A stretch of 48,713 nt of DNA, from NCBI GenBank assembly GCA_030537455.1, contig JAUNMR010000013.1, forward strand, positions 35,540 to 84,252, read 5' to 3'. This document shows, one piece after another, positions 34,031 through 42,844 of this stretch (position 1 is the first letter of the stretch; every line of letters begins with the position of its first letter). Source of the DNA: Planctomycetia bacterium. GTDB lineage: Bacteria > Planctomycetota > Planctomycetia > Pirellulales > Thermoguttaceae. A program made the translations under genes and the position numbers. The notes beneath the pieces are model-generated. The model made no database searches, was not told where the DNA came from, and worked only from the letters and a program-made list of their open reading frames with translations.

Positions 34031-35185
34031 TTACTGCGCGTGTTTTAGCGCGTCGATTTTCGCGCGTAGTAGTTCCATGGCTTTTTCAACGACCTGGTCG
34101 TAGGGAAAGACGCCAAGGAATTGGTCGCCGAGTTTGAGATTGGCGCGGTCGACGCCACACCAAATGCCAATATCGGCGTCGTCGGTTTCGCCCGGTCCGT
34201 TTACGCGGCAACCCATGACGGCGATTTTGATCGGATAGTCGCGCGCAAATTCCGACGCCGCGGCGATTTGACGCGTGAGTTCCACAAAGCGACCGTTTTG
34301 TACGCGCGAGCAACTCGGACAACTTACGATATCGAGCGCAGGAAGTTTGTAATTCGAGTCGATAATCTGTCCGTGTTCAACATTTTCCAGGATTGTTCGC
34401 GCCGCTTGAATCTCCGCCTCTTTCTTATTGGCGTCGACAGTGAGGGACACGCGCAGAGTATCGCCAATTCCTTGTCGTAGCAACGGTTCGAGCGCCATAC
34501 GCGATTTTATCACGCCGCGCGGCGGAGCGCCGGCCTCTGTTACGCCAAGGTGTATCGGCACAAGCGGGCGTAGTTTGGAAAAGCGCTGATTGACCGCAAC
34601 GACCGTCGCGGGGTCAGATGATTTAATCGAGACGCAGTATCGCGTAAAGGCGAGCGATTCGAGGTAATCGACATGCTCCAGCGCGCTGGCGAGGATAGAG
34701 TCGTAACGAGGATCGTCGGCGCCGGCGTCGTGAGCCTTCTCGAGAAGCGTTGGGTCGATACTGCCACAGTTCACGCCGACACGTATCGCGCAGTCGTATT
34801 CTCGCGCGACGTCGACAAGGTACTCAACTTTTTTCTGCCACGGCAGATTCGACTCGATGTGATGCAAATGCCCCGGGTTGTATCGTATCTTTTCGACATA
34901 AGGGGCGACGCGTTCCGCCAGGCGATAGTTCTCTTGAAGGTCGACTGAAAGATTGGCGTCGACGCGCTTGCGAATTTCAATGAGCGCCTCGACGTCCTTT
35001 GGAGTATCGACGGCAATGCGTATAAGTTGTGCGCCAGCCTTTGCTAGCTGATTGATAACTTTTGCCGTGGCGTCGACGTCCTGGGTTTTAGTTGCCGCCA
35101 TGGTCTGAATCAGAACCGGGGCGTCGCCGCCGATATAGTCGTCGCCAACTTTGATTTTCCGCGTTTTACGAATGGGAGACGTCAT
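34031..35185 (-). CDS. ispG: 4-hydroxy-3-methylbut-2-enyl diphosphate synthase
   Basis: Penultimate MEP-pathway enzyme: a [4Fe-4S] protein that converts methylerythritol cyclodiphosphate to HMBPP, the substrate of IspH (10181-11029). The 384-residue length fits the short bacterial form, not the longer form with an inserted domain. The TIM barrel starts PIRKTRKIKVGD, and the cluster ligands lie in VSCPSCSRVQNG and GCRVNGPGETDDADIG. The alternative substrate loop VNCGSIDP is present. Electron donor unknown. A terminator separates it from the HAD gene upstream, so it has its own promoter. Confidence 0.96.
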   Translation of the reverse strand: MTSPIRKTRKIKVGDDYIGGDAPVLIQTMAATKTQDVDATAKVINQLAKAGAQLIRIAVDTPKDVEALIEIRKRVDANLSVDLQENYRLAERVAPYVEKIRYNPGHLHHIESNLPWQKKVEYLVDVAREYDCAIRVGVNCGSIDPTLLEKAHDAGADDPRYDSILASALEHVDYLESLAFTRYCVSIKSSDPATVVAVNQRFSKLRPLVPIHLGVTEAGAPPRGVIKSRMALEPLLRQGIGDTLRVSLTVDANKKEAEIQAARTILENVEHGQIIDSNYKLPALDIVSCPSCSRVQNGRFVELTRQIAAASEFARDYPIKIAVMGCRVNGPGETDDADIGIWCGVDRANLKLGDQFLGVFPYDQVVEKAMELLRAKIDALKHAQ

Positions 35186-35241
35186 GTAAGAGCTCGATTA
35201 TACGAGGTTTAGCGTAGCGCGAGAGCGTTACTTATCGTTGT

Positions 35242-35263
35242 AAAAGCGCTTGAGCGCAAGCGC
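35242..35263 (-). terminator. Terminator after HAD phosphatase gene
   Basis: On the minus strand GCGCTTG, loop CGCT, CAAGCGC, then TTTTAC. Perfect 7-bp stem directly after the stop at 35272. Confidence 0.65.
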
Positions 35264-35271
35264 GCGAGTGG

Positions 35272-35919
35272 TTATAGCGCGCCGAGTTCCGCTTCGAGCG
35301 CCTCTTTGAATTCTGCGATGGAGTAGAGGATTTTATCGGGAGCATTGGCGATGATTTCTTCTGTACGCGCGGAAGGCAACCACGCGGCGCTCCATATGCC
35401 TATGTTAGCTTTGCGCGCCGAGACGACGTCTTTGGGGGAATCGCCGACGTAGATCGTCGTTTGGGGATCGATTTTCAGATCGTTCATGACCTTAATTATG
35501 CATTCAGCCTTAACGCGCCCGGTGGGCGAGCCGACTTCAATCTGCTCGAAGAGATCATGCATTTTGTAGAAATCGAGCGTGATTTTACAGGAGCTCTGTC
35601 CCTTGGCGGTCACCAGTGCGACGGTCACGCCCTTGGTTTTGAGCGCGCGCAGTAGTTCGACGACGCCCGGAACCGGCTCCGGGTAAGCTTGGTGCATTCT
35701 CGTGTAGTGTTCGAGGTAGACGCTTAGCATTTCCGCCTGATCTTCAGGGAAATGTTTTGCGAAGATCCCTTCTTCCGACGGTCCAAAGTAGGAGTAGACT
35801 TCCGGCAGTGAAAGTTTGCGACCGAGTTTCGGTTCGACAGTGGCGCGAAAGGCGCCAATGCAGATGGGCAACGTGTCGACAAGGGTGCCGTCGAGGTCAA
35901 AAATAACTGCAGTGATCAT
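35272..35919 (-). CDS. HAD-family phosphatase, phosphoglycolate phosphatase-like
   Basis: A 215-residue haloacid dehalogenase-type phosphatase with an alpha-helical cap. Motif I is FDLDGTLVDT (nucleophile Asp in FDLD), motif II VALVTAKGQSS, and motif III/IV VYVGDSPKDVVSARK. The layout is that of phosphoglycolate phosphatase/beta-phosphoglucomutase-like proteins, but the substrate cannot be read from sequence; pyrophosphatase PpaX-type activity is equally possible. It has its own terminator, and a TATAAT box appears upstream on its strand at 36012-36017 without a convincing -35. Confidence 0.85.
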   Translation of the reverse strand: MITAVIFDLDGTLVDTLPICIGAFRATVEPKLGRKLSLPEVYSYFGPSEEGIFAKHFPEDQAEMLSVYLEHYTRMHQAYPEPVPGVVELLRALKTKGVTVALVTAKGQSSCKITLDFYKMHDLFEQIEVGSPTGRVKAECIIKVMNDLKIDPQTTIYVGDSPKDVVSARKANIGIWSAAWLPSARTEEIIANAPDKILYSIAEFKEALEAELGAL

Positions 35920-36035
35920 ATTGGATTTGTTTTCTGTGTCGTAGTCTAAACCAATGGGCGCGTGGAGGTATTGCGCGCAATCGTGTCACGTCGGTGTGAC
36001 GCCTATACCGTATTATATAACATCGTATAGCGATT

Positions 36036-36065
36036 AAAAGCACAAAAGACCAGCGTCTCTTGTAC
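36036..36065 (-). terminator. Terminator after TauE/SafE permease gene
   Basis: On the minus strand GTACAAGAGAC, loop GCTG, GTCTTTTGTGC (two G-U pairs), then TTTTAATC. Stem of 11 bp, eight bases after the stop at 36074. Confidence 0.7.
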
Positions 36066-36073
36066 TTCAGGTT

Positions 36074-36874
36074 TTAAAAGGCGGAGATCAAAATGTAGAT
36101 TGCCGTGATAAAATTGAGGATGAGAATAAAGGGGACAAAGATCTTTTCAGGTATCTTATTATAGACGGAGCGGCCGATCACGCCTCCGATAATAATTCCG
36201 GGCGCGAATATGAGAGTGAGGCAGAAGGTCGTGAGGTTCATGATCTGCGAGTCGTTCACGTCGAAGCCCAGGTGCGATTTGACCGCTGTCACAAGGATCA
36301 TGAGTGGAATTTTCGCAACGTTTACGCCAAAGAAGAAGACGGCGTTCGTTCCCATAAAGCTCTTTTTATCAAGTCCTTGTGAGGAGAAATAAGCGGCGCT
36401 CACTGCGCCGGCGGCGTTGCCGAGAATGGTGGAGCATCCCGCGAGTACGCCACATGCGCGTCGAAAGTACGGGTTCGTCGAGACTTTTGTCCAACCGCAT
36501 GCTTTACGAATGAATTCAAAGATCAGAATCGAGGAGGCTAAGGCTCCTACGGTGATTTTGAAATGAGAATTCAGCATAAAGCATAGTAAAGTCGCGCCCA
36601 GTAACAGTCCAATCGCCACGGGCGGCCAGAGTCTTTTGAGTAATTTTGGGTCGCAATCACGTCGATAGTACCACACCGCGGCGACGTCGCCCAGGATTAG
36701 CAACGGTACGACGGCGCCAGAGGCGAACATTTCATGCCCGCTAAAGGCGGAAATCATGAGCAGACAAGCGAATAGTCCCACGCCTGGAACGCCGGTTTTC
36801 GACACGCCAATGAGAATCGCGGCCAGGTAGCCGATAAGCAAGGTAATAGGCGTAATTAATTCACTTAATGACAT
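36074..36874 (-). CDS. TauE/SafE-family sulfite/anion exporter
   Basis: A 266-residue membrane protein with about eight hydrophobic segments, of the TauE/SafE (DUF81) family, whose members export sulfite, sulfoacetate or other organic anions. Family traits are the two-fold repeat with glycine-rich segments (AAILIGVSKTGVPGVGLFA and AGCSTILGNAAGAVSAAYF). The frame is open further upstream to 37015, but ATG 36874 with GAAAAGG right before it and a hydrophobic start (SLSELITPITLLIGYLAA) is preferred. No sulfur-metabolism gene is nearby, so the cargo is unknown. Confidence 0.85.
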   Translation of the reverse strand: MSLSELITPITLLIGYLAAILIGVSKTGVPGVGLFACLLMISAFSGHEMFASGAVVPLLILGDVAAVWYYRRDCDPKLLKRLWPPVAIGLLLGATLLCFMLNSHFKITVGALASSILIFEFIRKACGWTKVSTNPYFRRACGVLAGCSTILGNAAGAVSAAYFSSQGLDKKSFMGTNAVFFFGVNVAKIPLMILVTAVKSHLGFDVNDSQIMNLTTFCLTLIFAPGIIIGGVIGRSVYNKIPEKIFVPFILILNFITAIYILISAF

Positions 36875-36941
36875 AACCTTTTCTCGTGTAATAAACCTAA
36901 GTTTCGACGACGAGCGTCGTGCTTTTACCTGACGCTTGCAT

Positions 36942-36987
36942 AAAAAAACCGTCGTTATTTCGTCGGGTTGACGCAATAACGGCGGTT
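36942..36987 (-). terminator. Terminator after clpC
   Basis: On the minus strand AACCGCCGTTATT pairs with AATAACGACGGTT (one mismatch), with a nested CGTC/GACG, followed by T7. It ends the clpC message and lies 110 bp before the next same-strand gene. Confidence 0.85.
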
Positions 36988-37033
36988 CGTCGACTATGGC
37001 GCTAAGTGAACGCACGACGACGTAGCGCGTAGC

Positions 37034-39838
37034 TTAGTCGTTGGCGTCGGAGTCTTCTTGTTCGGGCTTTTGTTCTGACTTTTGCTCTTGAGCTTGGCTT
37101 GGCTCCTCTTTGGTCGTATTGTCGGCGTCGGCGTCGTCGCTTTTCGCGTCATTGGCGTCGCTCGCACTGTTGAGGCGCTCCTGTCGCTCGCGTTTTGACG
37201 CGATAATATCGCGATACTTTTTGAGCAGATCCGATTGCAGAACGTCTTCTGCCAAATCGCTGTAGGCTTTCGGAAGGAAGACGAGTCTTTGGTTGTTCTG
37301 TTCCTCGCCGTTATCAGCGTTCTCAGGCATGATCTGTTCCACTTCGACGGAGACCACGTCGCAGTCGTTGTAGACGCCACGAATGATATTTTCCGACAAG
37401 GGGTCTTCCACAAGGGTTTCGATGGCACGACGCAAGGGTCTGGCGCCGAAATCAAGGTTGGATCCCTTTTTGACGATGAACTTCTTGGCTTCTTCGTTCA
37501 CGTGCAGATAGAGGAACTTGTCGGCGAGGCGATCGCGGAGCTTTTGCAGTTCCAGATCGACCACGTCGATCATGTCTTTCTCGTTCAGGTGACGGAAGAC
37601 GATCACGTCGTTGAAACGGTTAATGAACTCCGGTCGGAAGAACCGTTCAATTTCCGCATTGACACGTTCCTTCATGTTCTCATACGAGGCGTCGCCGCCG
37701 GAGCCTTGGAAACCGAAGACCGACTCGTTCTTAATCGCTTCCGCGCCGGCATTGGTCGTCATGATAATGATCGTATTGCGGAAGTCGACGACGCGACCGA
37801 GGCTGTCGGTGAGACGTCCTTCTTCCAAGACTTGCAGGAAGATGTTGAAGACGTCCGAGTGCGCCTTTTCGATTTCGTCAAAGAGTACGACAGAGTAGGG
37901 ACGTCGACGCACTCTTTCAGTGAGCTGACCGCCCTCTTCGTATCCGACGTATCCCGGCGCGGCGCCGATGAGTCGCGATACGTTGATTCGTTCCATGTAC
38001 TCGCTCATATTAAATTGAATGAGCGCGTCCTCGTTTCCGAACATGAACTCCGCAAGCGCCTTTGCCAAGAGGGTCTTACCGACGCCAGTGGGACCGGCGA
38101 AGATAAAGGATCCAATTGGGCGTTTGGCGTCTTGAATACCGCTACGACTGCGACGAATTGCCTTGCTAATAGCGGTAATCGCCTCGTGTTGACTCACGAC
38201 GCGTTTGTGCAGTTCCTCTTCCATAAGTAGGAGACGTTCGGAGTCGGCGACGCTCAGTTGCGTGAGCGGCACGCCCGTCATAGAGGCCACGACCTCGGTA
38301 ATGACGCGCGCGTCGACCAGACCGACCGTCTGGCGACGATTCGTCTGCCATTCGCGTTGTTTTTCCTCTTTCTGTCGTTGGATTTTTTCGATCTCATCGC
38401 GCAGTCTTGCGGCTTCTTCGAAGCGCGACTCGCTCACCGCGCGTTCCTTTTGTTGCTGAAGCTCTTCGGTCTGGCGATCGTAGTCGTTCAAGTTGGGCGG
38501 ACGCATGGTGTTCTTGAGTCTCACGCGCGCGCTTGCTTCGTCGATGACGTCGATCGCTTTGTCCGGGAGGCAACGCGCGTTGATGTATCGCTCTGACAGT
38601 TCCACCGCGGTGACCAACGCGTCGTCGGTGATCTTCACTTGGTGGTGCTGTTCGTAGCGCTCGCGCAATCCCTTGAGGAGCTCAACGGTTTGTTCTTCGG
38701 TCGTCGGATTGACGTTGATCGATTGGAAACGACGTTCCAGGGCGCTGTCCTTTTCGATCGACTTACGGTATTCGTTGTAAGTGGTCGCGCCAATGCATTG
38801 CAGTTCGCCGCGCGAGAGCGCCGGCTTGAAAATATTGGCGGCGTCCATAGCGCCTTCTGCGGCGCCGGCTCCCACGAGCGTATGGATTTCGTCGATAAAC
38901 AGAATGATCGTGGGCTCGCGTTTGAGTTCGTTCATAACGGCCTTGAGTCGTTCTTCGAACTGCCCTCGATATTTCGTTCCAGCGACCAAGAGCGTCAAGT
39001 CGAGCGCGATGACTCTACGGTTAAGTAGGATTTCCGGAACGTTTCCTTCGACGATTCTCTGCGCGAGACCTTCAACGATAGCGGTTTTTCCGACGCCTGC
39101 CTCGCCCAAGAGCACGGGATTATTCTTGGTGCGACGGCACAGGATCTGCATAATGCGTTCGATTTCCTCAACGCGCCCGATGACCGGATCGAGTTTTTTT
39201 TGTCGGGCATATTCGGTCAGATCGCGCCCGAAGCTGTCGAGCGTCGGGGTTTTGCCCCTGCCGCGTCCTTTACCAGTGGGTCTTGGACGTGAAAAACTGG
39301 GGCGACCACTAGAAAAATCCCACTGACCGCGCTCTTGGGGCTCTTCGTCGTCGTTGTCGTCGTTCGATTGCGACGAGTCGTCGGATTCTTCGTCGTCGAG
39401 ACTACCGAGCATTTCGATGATCTCGTTGCGCAAGTCGTCGGCGTTAATTTGTAACGCCGCCAACGCTTTTGAGGCGACGCATTCCGGTTCGCGTAGAATA
39501 CCCAGGAGAAAGTGTTCCGGTCCGATAAGACTGTGATTAAGCGCGTTGGCCTCTTCAATGGCGTGTTCACAGATCTTTTTGAGCATCGGCGTTTGCGGCA
39601 ATCTTCCCATTTGAACCAGATCCGGACCGGTGCTCACGAGTTGTTCCACGGCCATTCGAATCTTTCTCTGGTTAGCGCCGAACTTCATAAGAGCTTTGGA
39701 GGCTAGACTGTTATCTTTACCTGTGAGTCCAATTAAGAGGTGTTCAGAGCCGACATATTCGTGATTAAACCGACGAGCCTCTTGATGAGCCGCCATCATA
39801 GCTTGTTTTGCGCCTTCGGAATACCGTTCATTACCCAT
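37034..39838 (-). CDS. clpC: ATP-dependent Clp protease ATPase subunit ClpC
   Basis: AAA+ unfoldase that feeds substrates to ClpP. The 934-residue protein starts at ATG 39838 (GNERYSEGAKQAM) with AAGGA ten bases upstream; a TTG further on the 5' side is not needed. Domains: two Clp_N repeats (about 5-145), an acidic linker (148-170), AAA module 1 with Walker A GEAGVGKT (245-252) and Walker B ILFIDEIH (312-319), a UVR/M-domain (about 455-500), and AAA module 2 with Walker A GPTGVGKT (582-589). The C-terminal 30 residues are unusually acidic and Gln-rich (QAQEQKSEQKPEQEDSD). The UVR motif and two-repeat N-domain mark it as ClpC rather than ClpA or ClpB. The ClpP gene is not in the window. Confidence 0.96.
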   Translation of the reverse strand: MGNERYSEGAKQAMMAAHQEARRFNHEYVGSEHLLIGLTGKDNSLASKALMKFGANQRKIRMAVEQLVSTGPDLVQMGRLPQTPMLKKICEHAIEEANALNHSLIGPEHFLLGILREPECVASKALAALQINADDLRNEIIEMLGSLDDEESDDSSQSNDDNDDEEPQERGQWDFSSGRPSFSRPRPTGKGRGRGKTPTLDSFGRDLTEYARQKKLDPVIGRVEEIERIMQILCRRTKNNPVLLGEAGVGKTAIVEGLAQRIVEGNVPEILLNRRVIALDLTLLVAGTKYRGQFEERLKAVMNELKREPTIILFIDEIHTLVGAGAAEGAMDAANIFKPALSRGELQCIGATTYNEYRKSIEKDSALERRFQSINVNPTTEEQTVELLKGLRERYEQHHQVKITDDALVTAVELSERYINARCLPDKAIDVIDEASARVRLKNTMRPPNLNDYDRQTEELQQQKERAVSESRFEEAARLRDEIEKIQRQKEEKQREWQTNRRQTVGLVDARVITEVVASMTGVPLTQLSVADSERLLLMEEELHKRVVSQHEAITAISKAIRRSRSGIQDAKRPIGSFIFAGPTGVGKTLLAKALAEFMFGNEDALIQFNMSEYMERINVSRLIGAAPGYVGYEEGGQLTERVRRRPYSVVLFDEIEKAHSDVFNIFLQVLEEGRLTDSLGRVVDFRNTIIIMTTNAGAEAIKNESVFGFQGSGGDASYENMKERVNAEIERFFRPEFINRFNDVIVFRHLNEKDMIDVVDLELQKLRDRLADKFLYLHVNEEAKKFIVKKGSNLDFGARPLRRAIETLVEDPLSENIIRGVYNDCDVVSVEVEQIMPENADNGEEQNNQRLVFLPKAYSDLAEDVLQSDLLKKYRDIIASKRERQERLNSASDANDAKSDDADADNTTKEEPSQAQEQKSEQKPEQEDSDAND

Positions 39839-40225
39839 TGATGAATTGTCCTTACCTTGTGCTAATAGACTTGTACGCAATACTGAGTTGCTTTTTTGCA
39901 ACGGAATCTTTTCGGTTTTATGAGCCGCTACGAAGTTTCCGCAACACTTGCATGGGATTTATAGCAAATAGGGCGCCAAAAGTTAAATGACTCCACATTT
40001 CCGTATTATACCTCTTCTGTCAATTTCGTCTAGCAATAAAAGTTAAAAACTTAGGCTTATTCACAATACGTTGAACGCCACATTGACGCCTGTGTTATCA
40101 GAGTATGAAAATTGCCCTGGACGCGCGACGTGTGATTGTGTAACTTTGACCTGAAATAGACTGCGGCTACTGCGCTTTGTGCTTAACGGCGCGGCGCATA
40201 GCGGCGGCAACGGCAAGGAATAATT
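39839..40225. other. Divergent regulatory gap between clpC and lipoprotein gene
   Basis: Holds the clpC promoter candidate at 40005-40032. On the plus strand a TTGACG with TATGAA at 15-bp spacing near 40083-40109 is a weak candidate for the lipoprotein gene. No CtsR- or CIRCE-like repeat was seen. Confidence 0.45.
40005..40032 (-). promoter_or_regulatory. Candidate clpC promoter
   Basis: Minus strand TAGACG, 16-bp spacer, consensus TATAAT (40005-40010); transcription would start near 39998, leaving a leader of about 160 nt. Confidence 0.5.
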
Positions 40226-41506
40226 ATGATCAATCCACGCAATCGACTCACGACGACGGTACTTTTTGCGCTTGTGTTCTGTGCTTCTTTAGGATGTCAC
40301 GAGCGCGACGGCGAGCCGTCCGATTCGACGCGGCGTCATGACGACGTTGAACGTCAGGCTGTCGACAAGCCTAAGTCAACGCCCGCAAAACCGACCGAAG
40401 AGTCGGTCAGTGTGACTGGCGCCTCCGACGATATAGCTCAATCGCTCAGCGCGGCGACTAACGATTTTACTAACGTCTTTACCGAAGACTTTGCCGGTGA
40501 AGAAGGTTCAGAACCCGGTATCGACGAGTCTTTGGTCGATGAGGAAATGCGACGTAAATATATCGAAGACCGTACGTTAGTTTCGCCGACGCTGGAACCT
40601 TCGCAGGAATCGGTCGACGCGAGCGCCCAGAAGTATCGACTGGTCTATCGTTTTCAGCCGCGTACGAATTTACGCTGGAACGTCGTTCATCTCGTGCGTA
40701 AACGCATCTCTTACGGCGGTCAAGAGCGCCTGATTGAAACCTCCTCCACGACTTACCGTCGTTGGGAGATGATGGACGAGCGCGCCGACGGTAAGGTCGC
40801 CTCACGCCATTGGATCGATCGTATGATTTTGCGCCAAAACGAAGAGGGAAAAGACCCCGTCGACTATGACAGCGAACGAGATTTGGTCGTGCCAAAACAG
40901 ATCGCCGCCTTTGGTACGGAAAAGGCCGTCGGCGTGGTTCTGGAAACCTTTGACGTTGATCCCTTCGGCGTTATGTCCAATAAAAAGAAACTTGTGGCCG
41001 AATACCAAGGTAAAGAGGGCGACGCCAATATGATGGCGCCTTTGCCGGACGCGGAACTTGTAGTCGGAGACGTCTGGACAGTTCCCTACACGCTATTTAT
41101 CAAAGGGGGTGATAAGGTCGTGCGTCCTTATCACGTCGTTGAACGTTTTAGACTCGACTCTGTAAGCGACAAATACGCCACAATTAGTTTCAAAACCACG
41201 CTCGTTTCCATTGTGGAAGACCCCGTGGTTGAAGGCGAATTGGCCGAAAGGCTCTTTACCGGTCGCTCACTCTTTGATATCGAGTTGGGACAAACCGTAC
41301 GAACGGAGCTGAATTTTAAAAAGACTGTGCCGAACGCCTATGGTTTTGCGAGCTTTTTGGAATATAATTGCCAGGTCGTCGAGAAGTTAGTACTCGAGGA
41401 AACGCCTGAGACGGACGAGAATTCCAGCGCCGAGCGGCAAGCGCCTGCGCCGGTGGAGCAGTCGCCAAGCGAGACGGTGGAGGAAAGCGTTCAAGTTGAA
41501 CAATGA
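40226..41506 (+). CDS. Predicted lipoprotein of unknown function
   Basis: A 426-residue envelope protein. A lipoprotein signal ends at Cys24 (FCASLGCHE). Residues 25-130 are polar and acidic, probably disordered. The core (about 135-385) is a beta-rich domain beginning YRLVYRFQPRTNLRWNVVH and ending TVRTELNFKKTVPNAYG; this arrangement recalls planctomycete DUF6263-like lipoproteins, but I cannot confirm it. The tail is rich in Glu, Pro and Gln. AAGGA precedes ATG 40226. A terminator hairpin follows at 41544, so it is transcribed apart from the epimerase. Confidence 0.82.
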   Translation: MINPRNRLTTTVLFALVFCASLGCHERDGEPSDSTRRHDDVERQAVDKPKSTPAKPTEESVSVTGASDDIAQSLSAATNDFTNVFTEDFAGEEGSEPGIDESLVDEEMRRKYIEDRTLVSPTLEPSQESVDASAQKYRLVYRFQPRTNLRWNVVHLVRKRISYGGQERLIETSSTTYRRWEMMDERADGKVASRHWIDRMILRQNEEGKDPVDYDSERDLVVPKQIAAFGTEKAVGVVLETFDVDPFGVMSNKKKLVAEYQGKEGDANMMAPLPDAELVVGDVWTVPYTLFIKGGDKVVRPYHVVERFRLDSVSDKYATISFKTTLVSIVEDPVVEGELAERLFTGRSLFDIELGQTVRTELNFKKTVPNAYGFASFLEYNCQVVEKLVLEETPETDENSSAERQAPAPVEQSPSETVEESVQVEQ

Positions 41507-41543
41507 CGCTTCTTTCACTGAACGGTTCCTTGATGTGTGACCA

Positions 41544-41576
41544 TCGCGCGCGACCTCGGTTTACGCGCGAGTTTTT
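41544..41576 (+). terminator. Terminator after 40226 lipoprotein gene
   Basis: TCGCGCG and CGCGCGA form a 7-bp stem around a 13-base loop, followed by GTTTTT. Confidence 0.65.
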
Positions 41577-41620
41577 CGACCGTCATGTAAGACACAGACA
41601 ACTTGCGTTTTAGTTTGTAA

Positions 41621-42691
41621 GTGAGAGAAACATTGTCGTTAGATAAAACGTCCACAATTTTCGTCGCCGGTGCGACTGGGTTTATTGGCACTAGCCTTGT
41701 TCGTCAGCTTTTGGCGAACGGCTGGCGTGTGCGCGGTATGAGTCGTTCTAAGCCGAAACTTCCGCCCGGTTACGAAGGCGCGCTAGAGGAACTCTGGGGG
41801 CATTCGAATTTCGAATATGCCGCTGGCGACGTTAATGACGTCGAGTCGCTTACCTCCGCGATGAACGGCTGTCGTTACGTTATTTCCCTGGCCGGTTATG
41901 CGCGAAACTACGCGCGTAATCCCGAGGTCTTTAATAAAGTTAACGTCGACGGTATGCGCAATGTTCTGAACGTTGCGAAGAAACTTGAAGTTGAGAAGAT
42001 CGTCTGGACCTCGACGATTGTGACCTTCGGACCCACCCCCAAGGGACAGTTGTGCGACGAAACGCTCGAACGTATTACGCAGAAATATTATACGGAATAC
42101 GAAGAGTCTAAATCGATAGCGGAAAAAGAAGCTCTTCAGTTGATTAAGAAGGGTCTGCCCCTTGTGATCGTGAACCCGACGCGAGTCTACGGACCGGGTC
42201 AGCTCTCTGAAGGGAACGCCATGGCGGGTCTGATTCGCGATTATCGACGCGGAACCGGTCCGTTTCTACTGAACTTCGGCGTTAACGTCGGCAATTACGG
42301 TTACGTCGACGACGTGGCTTGGGGTCATTACCTTGCGCTAGAGCGCGGTAAGATCGGCGAACGCTATATACTCGGCGGCGATAACGCCTCGTTACTGGAG
42401 CTTTATCAGCTCATCGATAAGATAGATCAGAAACGGCATTGGAAACTTGCGATGTATAAGTTCATACCGCTTTTGGTCTCCCATATTCTCAAGTCTTGGG
42501 CGGATCTGACCGGGGTTTATCCTCGCATTACCCCGGGCTGGGTGAAGACCTTCCTTGTCGACTGGAAATATACCTGCGATAAGGCCAAGCGCGAACTAGG
42601 GTACGCCCCGATCCCTCTTGAGGACGGTCTACGTTTGACCTGTGAATGGCTCGATCGTATGTCGGCGAGCAAGCATAAGACAGACGCATGA
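41621..42691 (+). CDS. NAD-dependent epimerase/dehydratase
   Basis: An extended short-chain dehydrogenase of about 356 residues that acts on a nucleotide sugar or a related carbonyl compound. The Rossmann motif is FVAGATGFIGTSLVRQLL, the active-site segment WTSTIVTFGPT, and the catalytic Tyr-Lys pair lies in YTEYEESKSIAEKEA; NPTRVYGPGQ follows. Similarity is to the hopanoid-associated (HpnA) and flavonol-reductase-like branches as much as to UDP-glucose epimerases, so the substrate is open. Start is uncertain: GTG 41621 has no ribosome binding site, while TTG 41633 has GAGAG at good spacing. It lies between two lipoprotein genes. Confidence 0.88.
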   Translation: MRETLSLDKTSTIFVAGATGFIGTSLVRQLLANGWRVRGMSRSKPKLPPGYEGALEELWGHSNFEYAAGDVNDVESLTSAMNGCRYVISLAGYARNYARNPEVFNKVNVDGMRNVLNVAKKLEVEKIVWTSTIVTFGPTPKGQLCDETLERITQKYYTEYEESKSIAEKEALQLIKKGLPLVIVNPTRVYGPGQLSEGNAMAGLIRDYRRGTGPFLLNFGVNVGNYGYVDDVAWGHYLALERGKIGERYILGGDNASLLELYQLIDKIDQKRHWKLAMYKFIPLLVSHILKSWADLTGVYPRITPGWVKTFLVDWKYTCDKAKRELGYAPIPLEDGLRLTCEWLDRMSASKHKTDA

Positions 42692-42844
42692 CGCCTCGGT
42701 TTTCCCCGAGATTTTGAGATTTTCAAAAAGATACACACGTCGCAAGGACGACCGCGACGTTCAGATCCTGTCAATTTGACAGTTGACGCCACAATTCCAT
42801 CGAGACAGTCGGTACGACTTTTCAAGATAAAAGGATTGAACTTG

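Noticed and set aside
36875..37015. N-terminal extension of the TauE/SafE gene
   Set aside because: Charged, not hydrophobic, and covers the clpC terminator; ATG 36874 has a good ribosome binding site.
37235..38230. 331-codon plus-strand frame opposite clpC
   Set aside because: Antisense to conserved AAA+ sequence, with no ribosome binding site and low-complexity translation.
42694..42715. Hairpin CTCGG/CCGAG after the epimerase gene
   Set aside because: Only five base pairs and a broken T-run; too weak to call a terminator.
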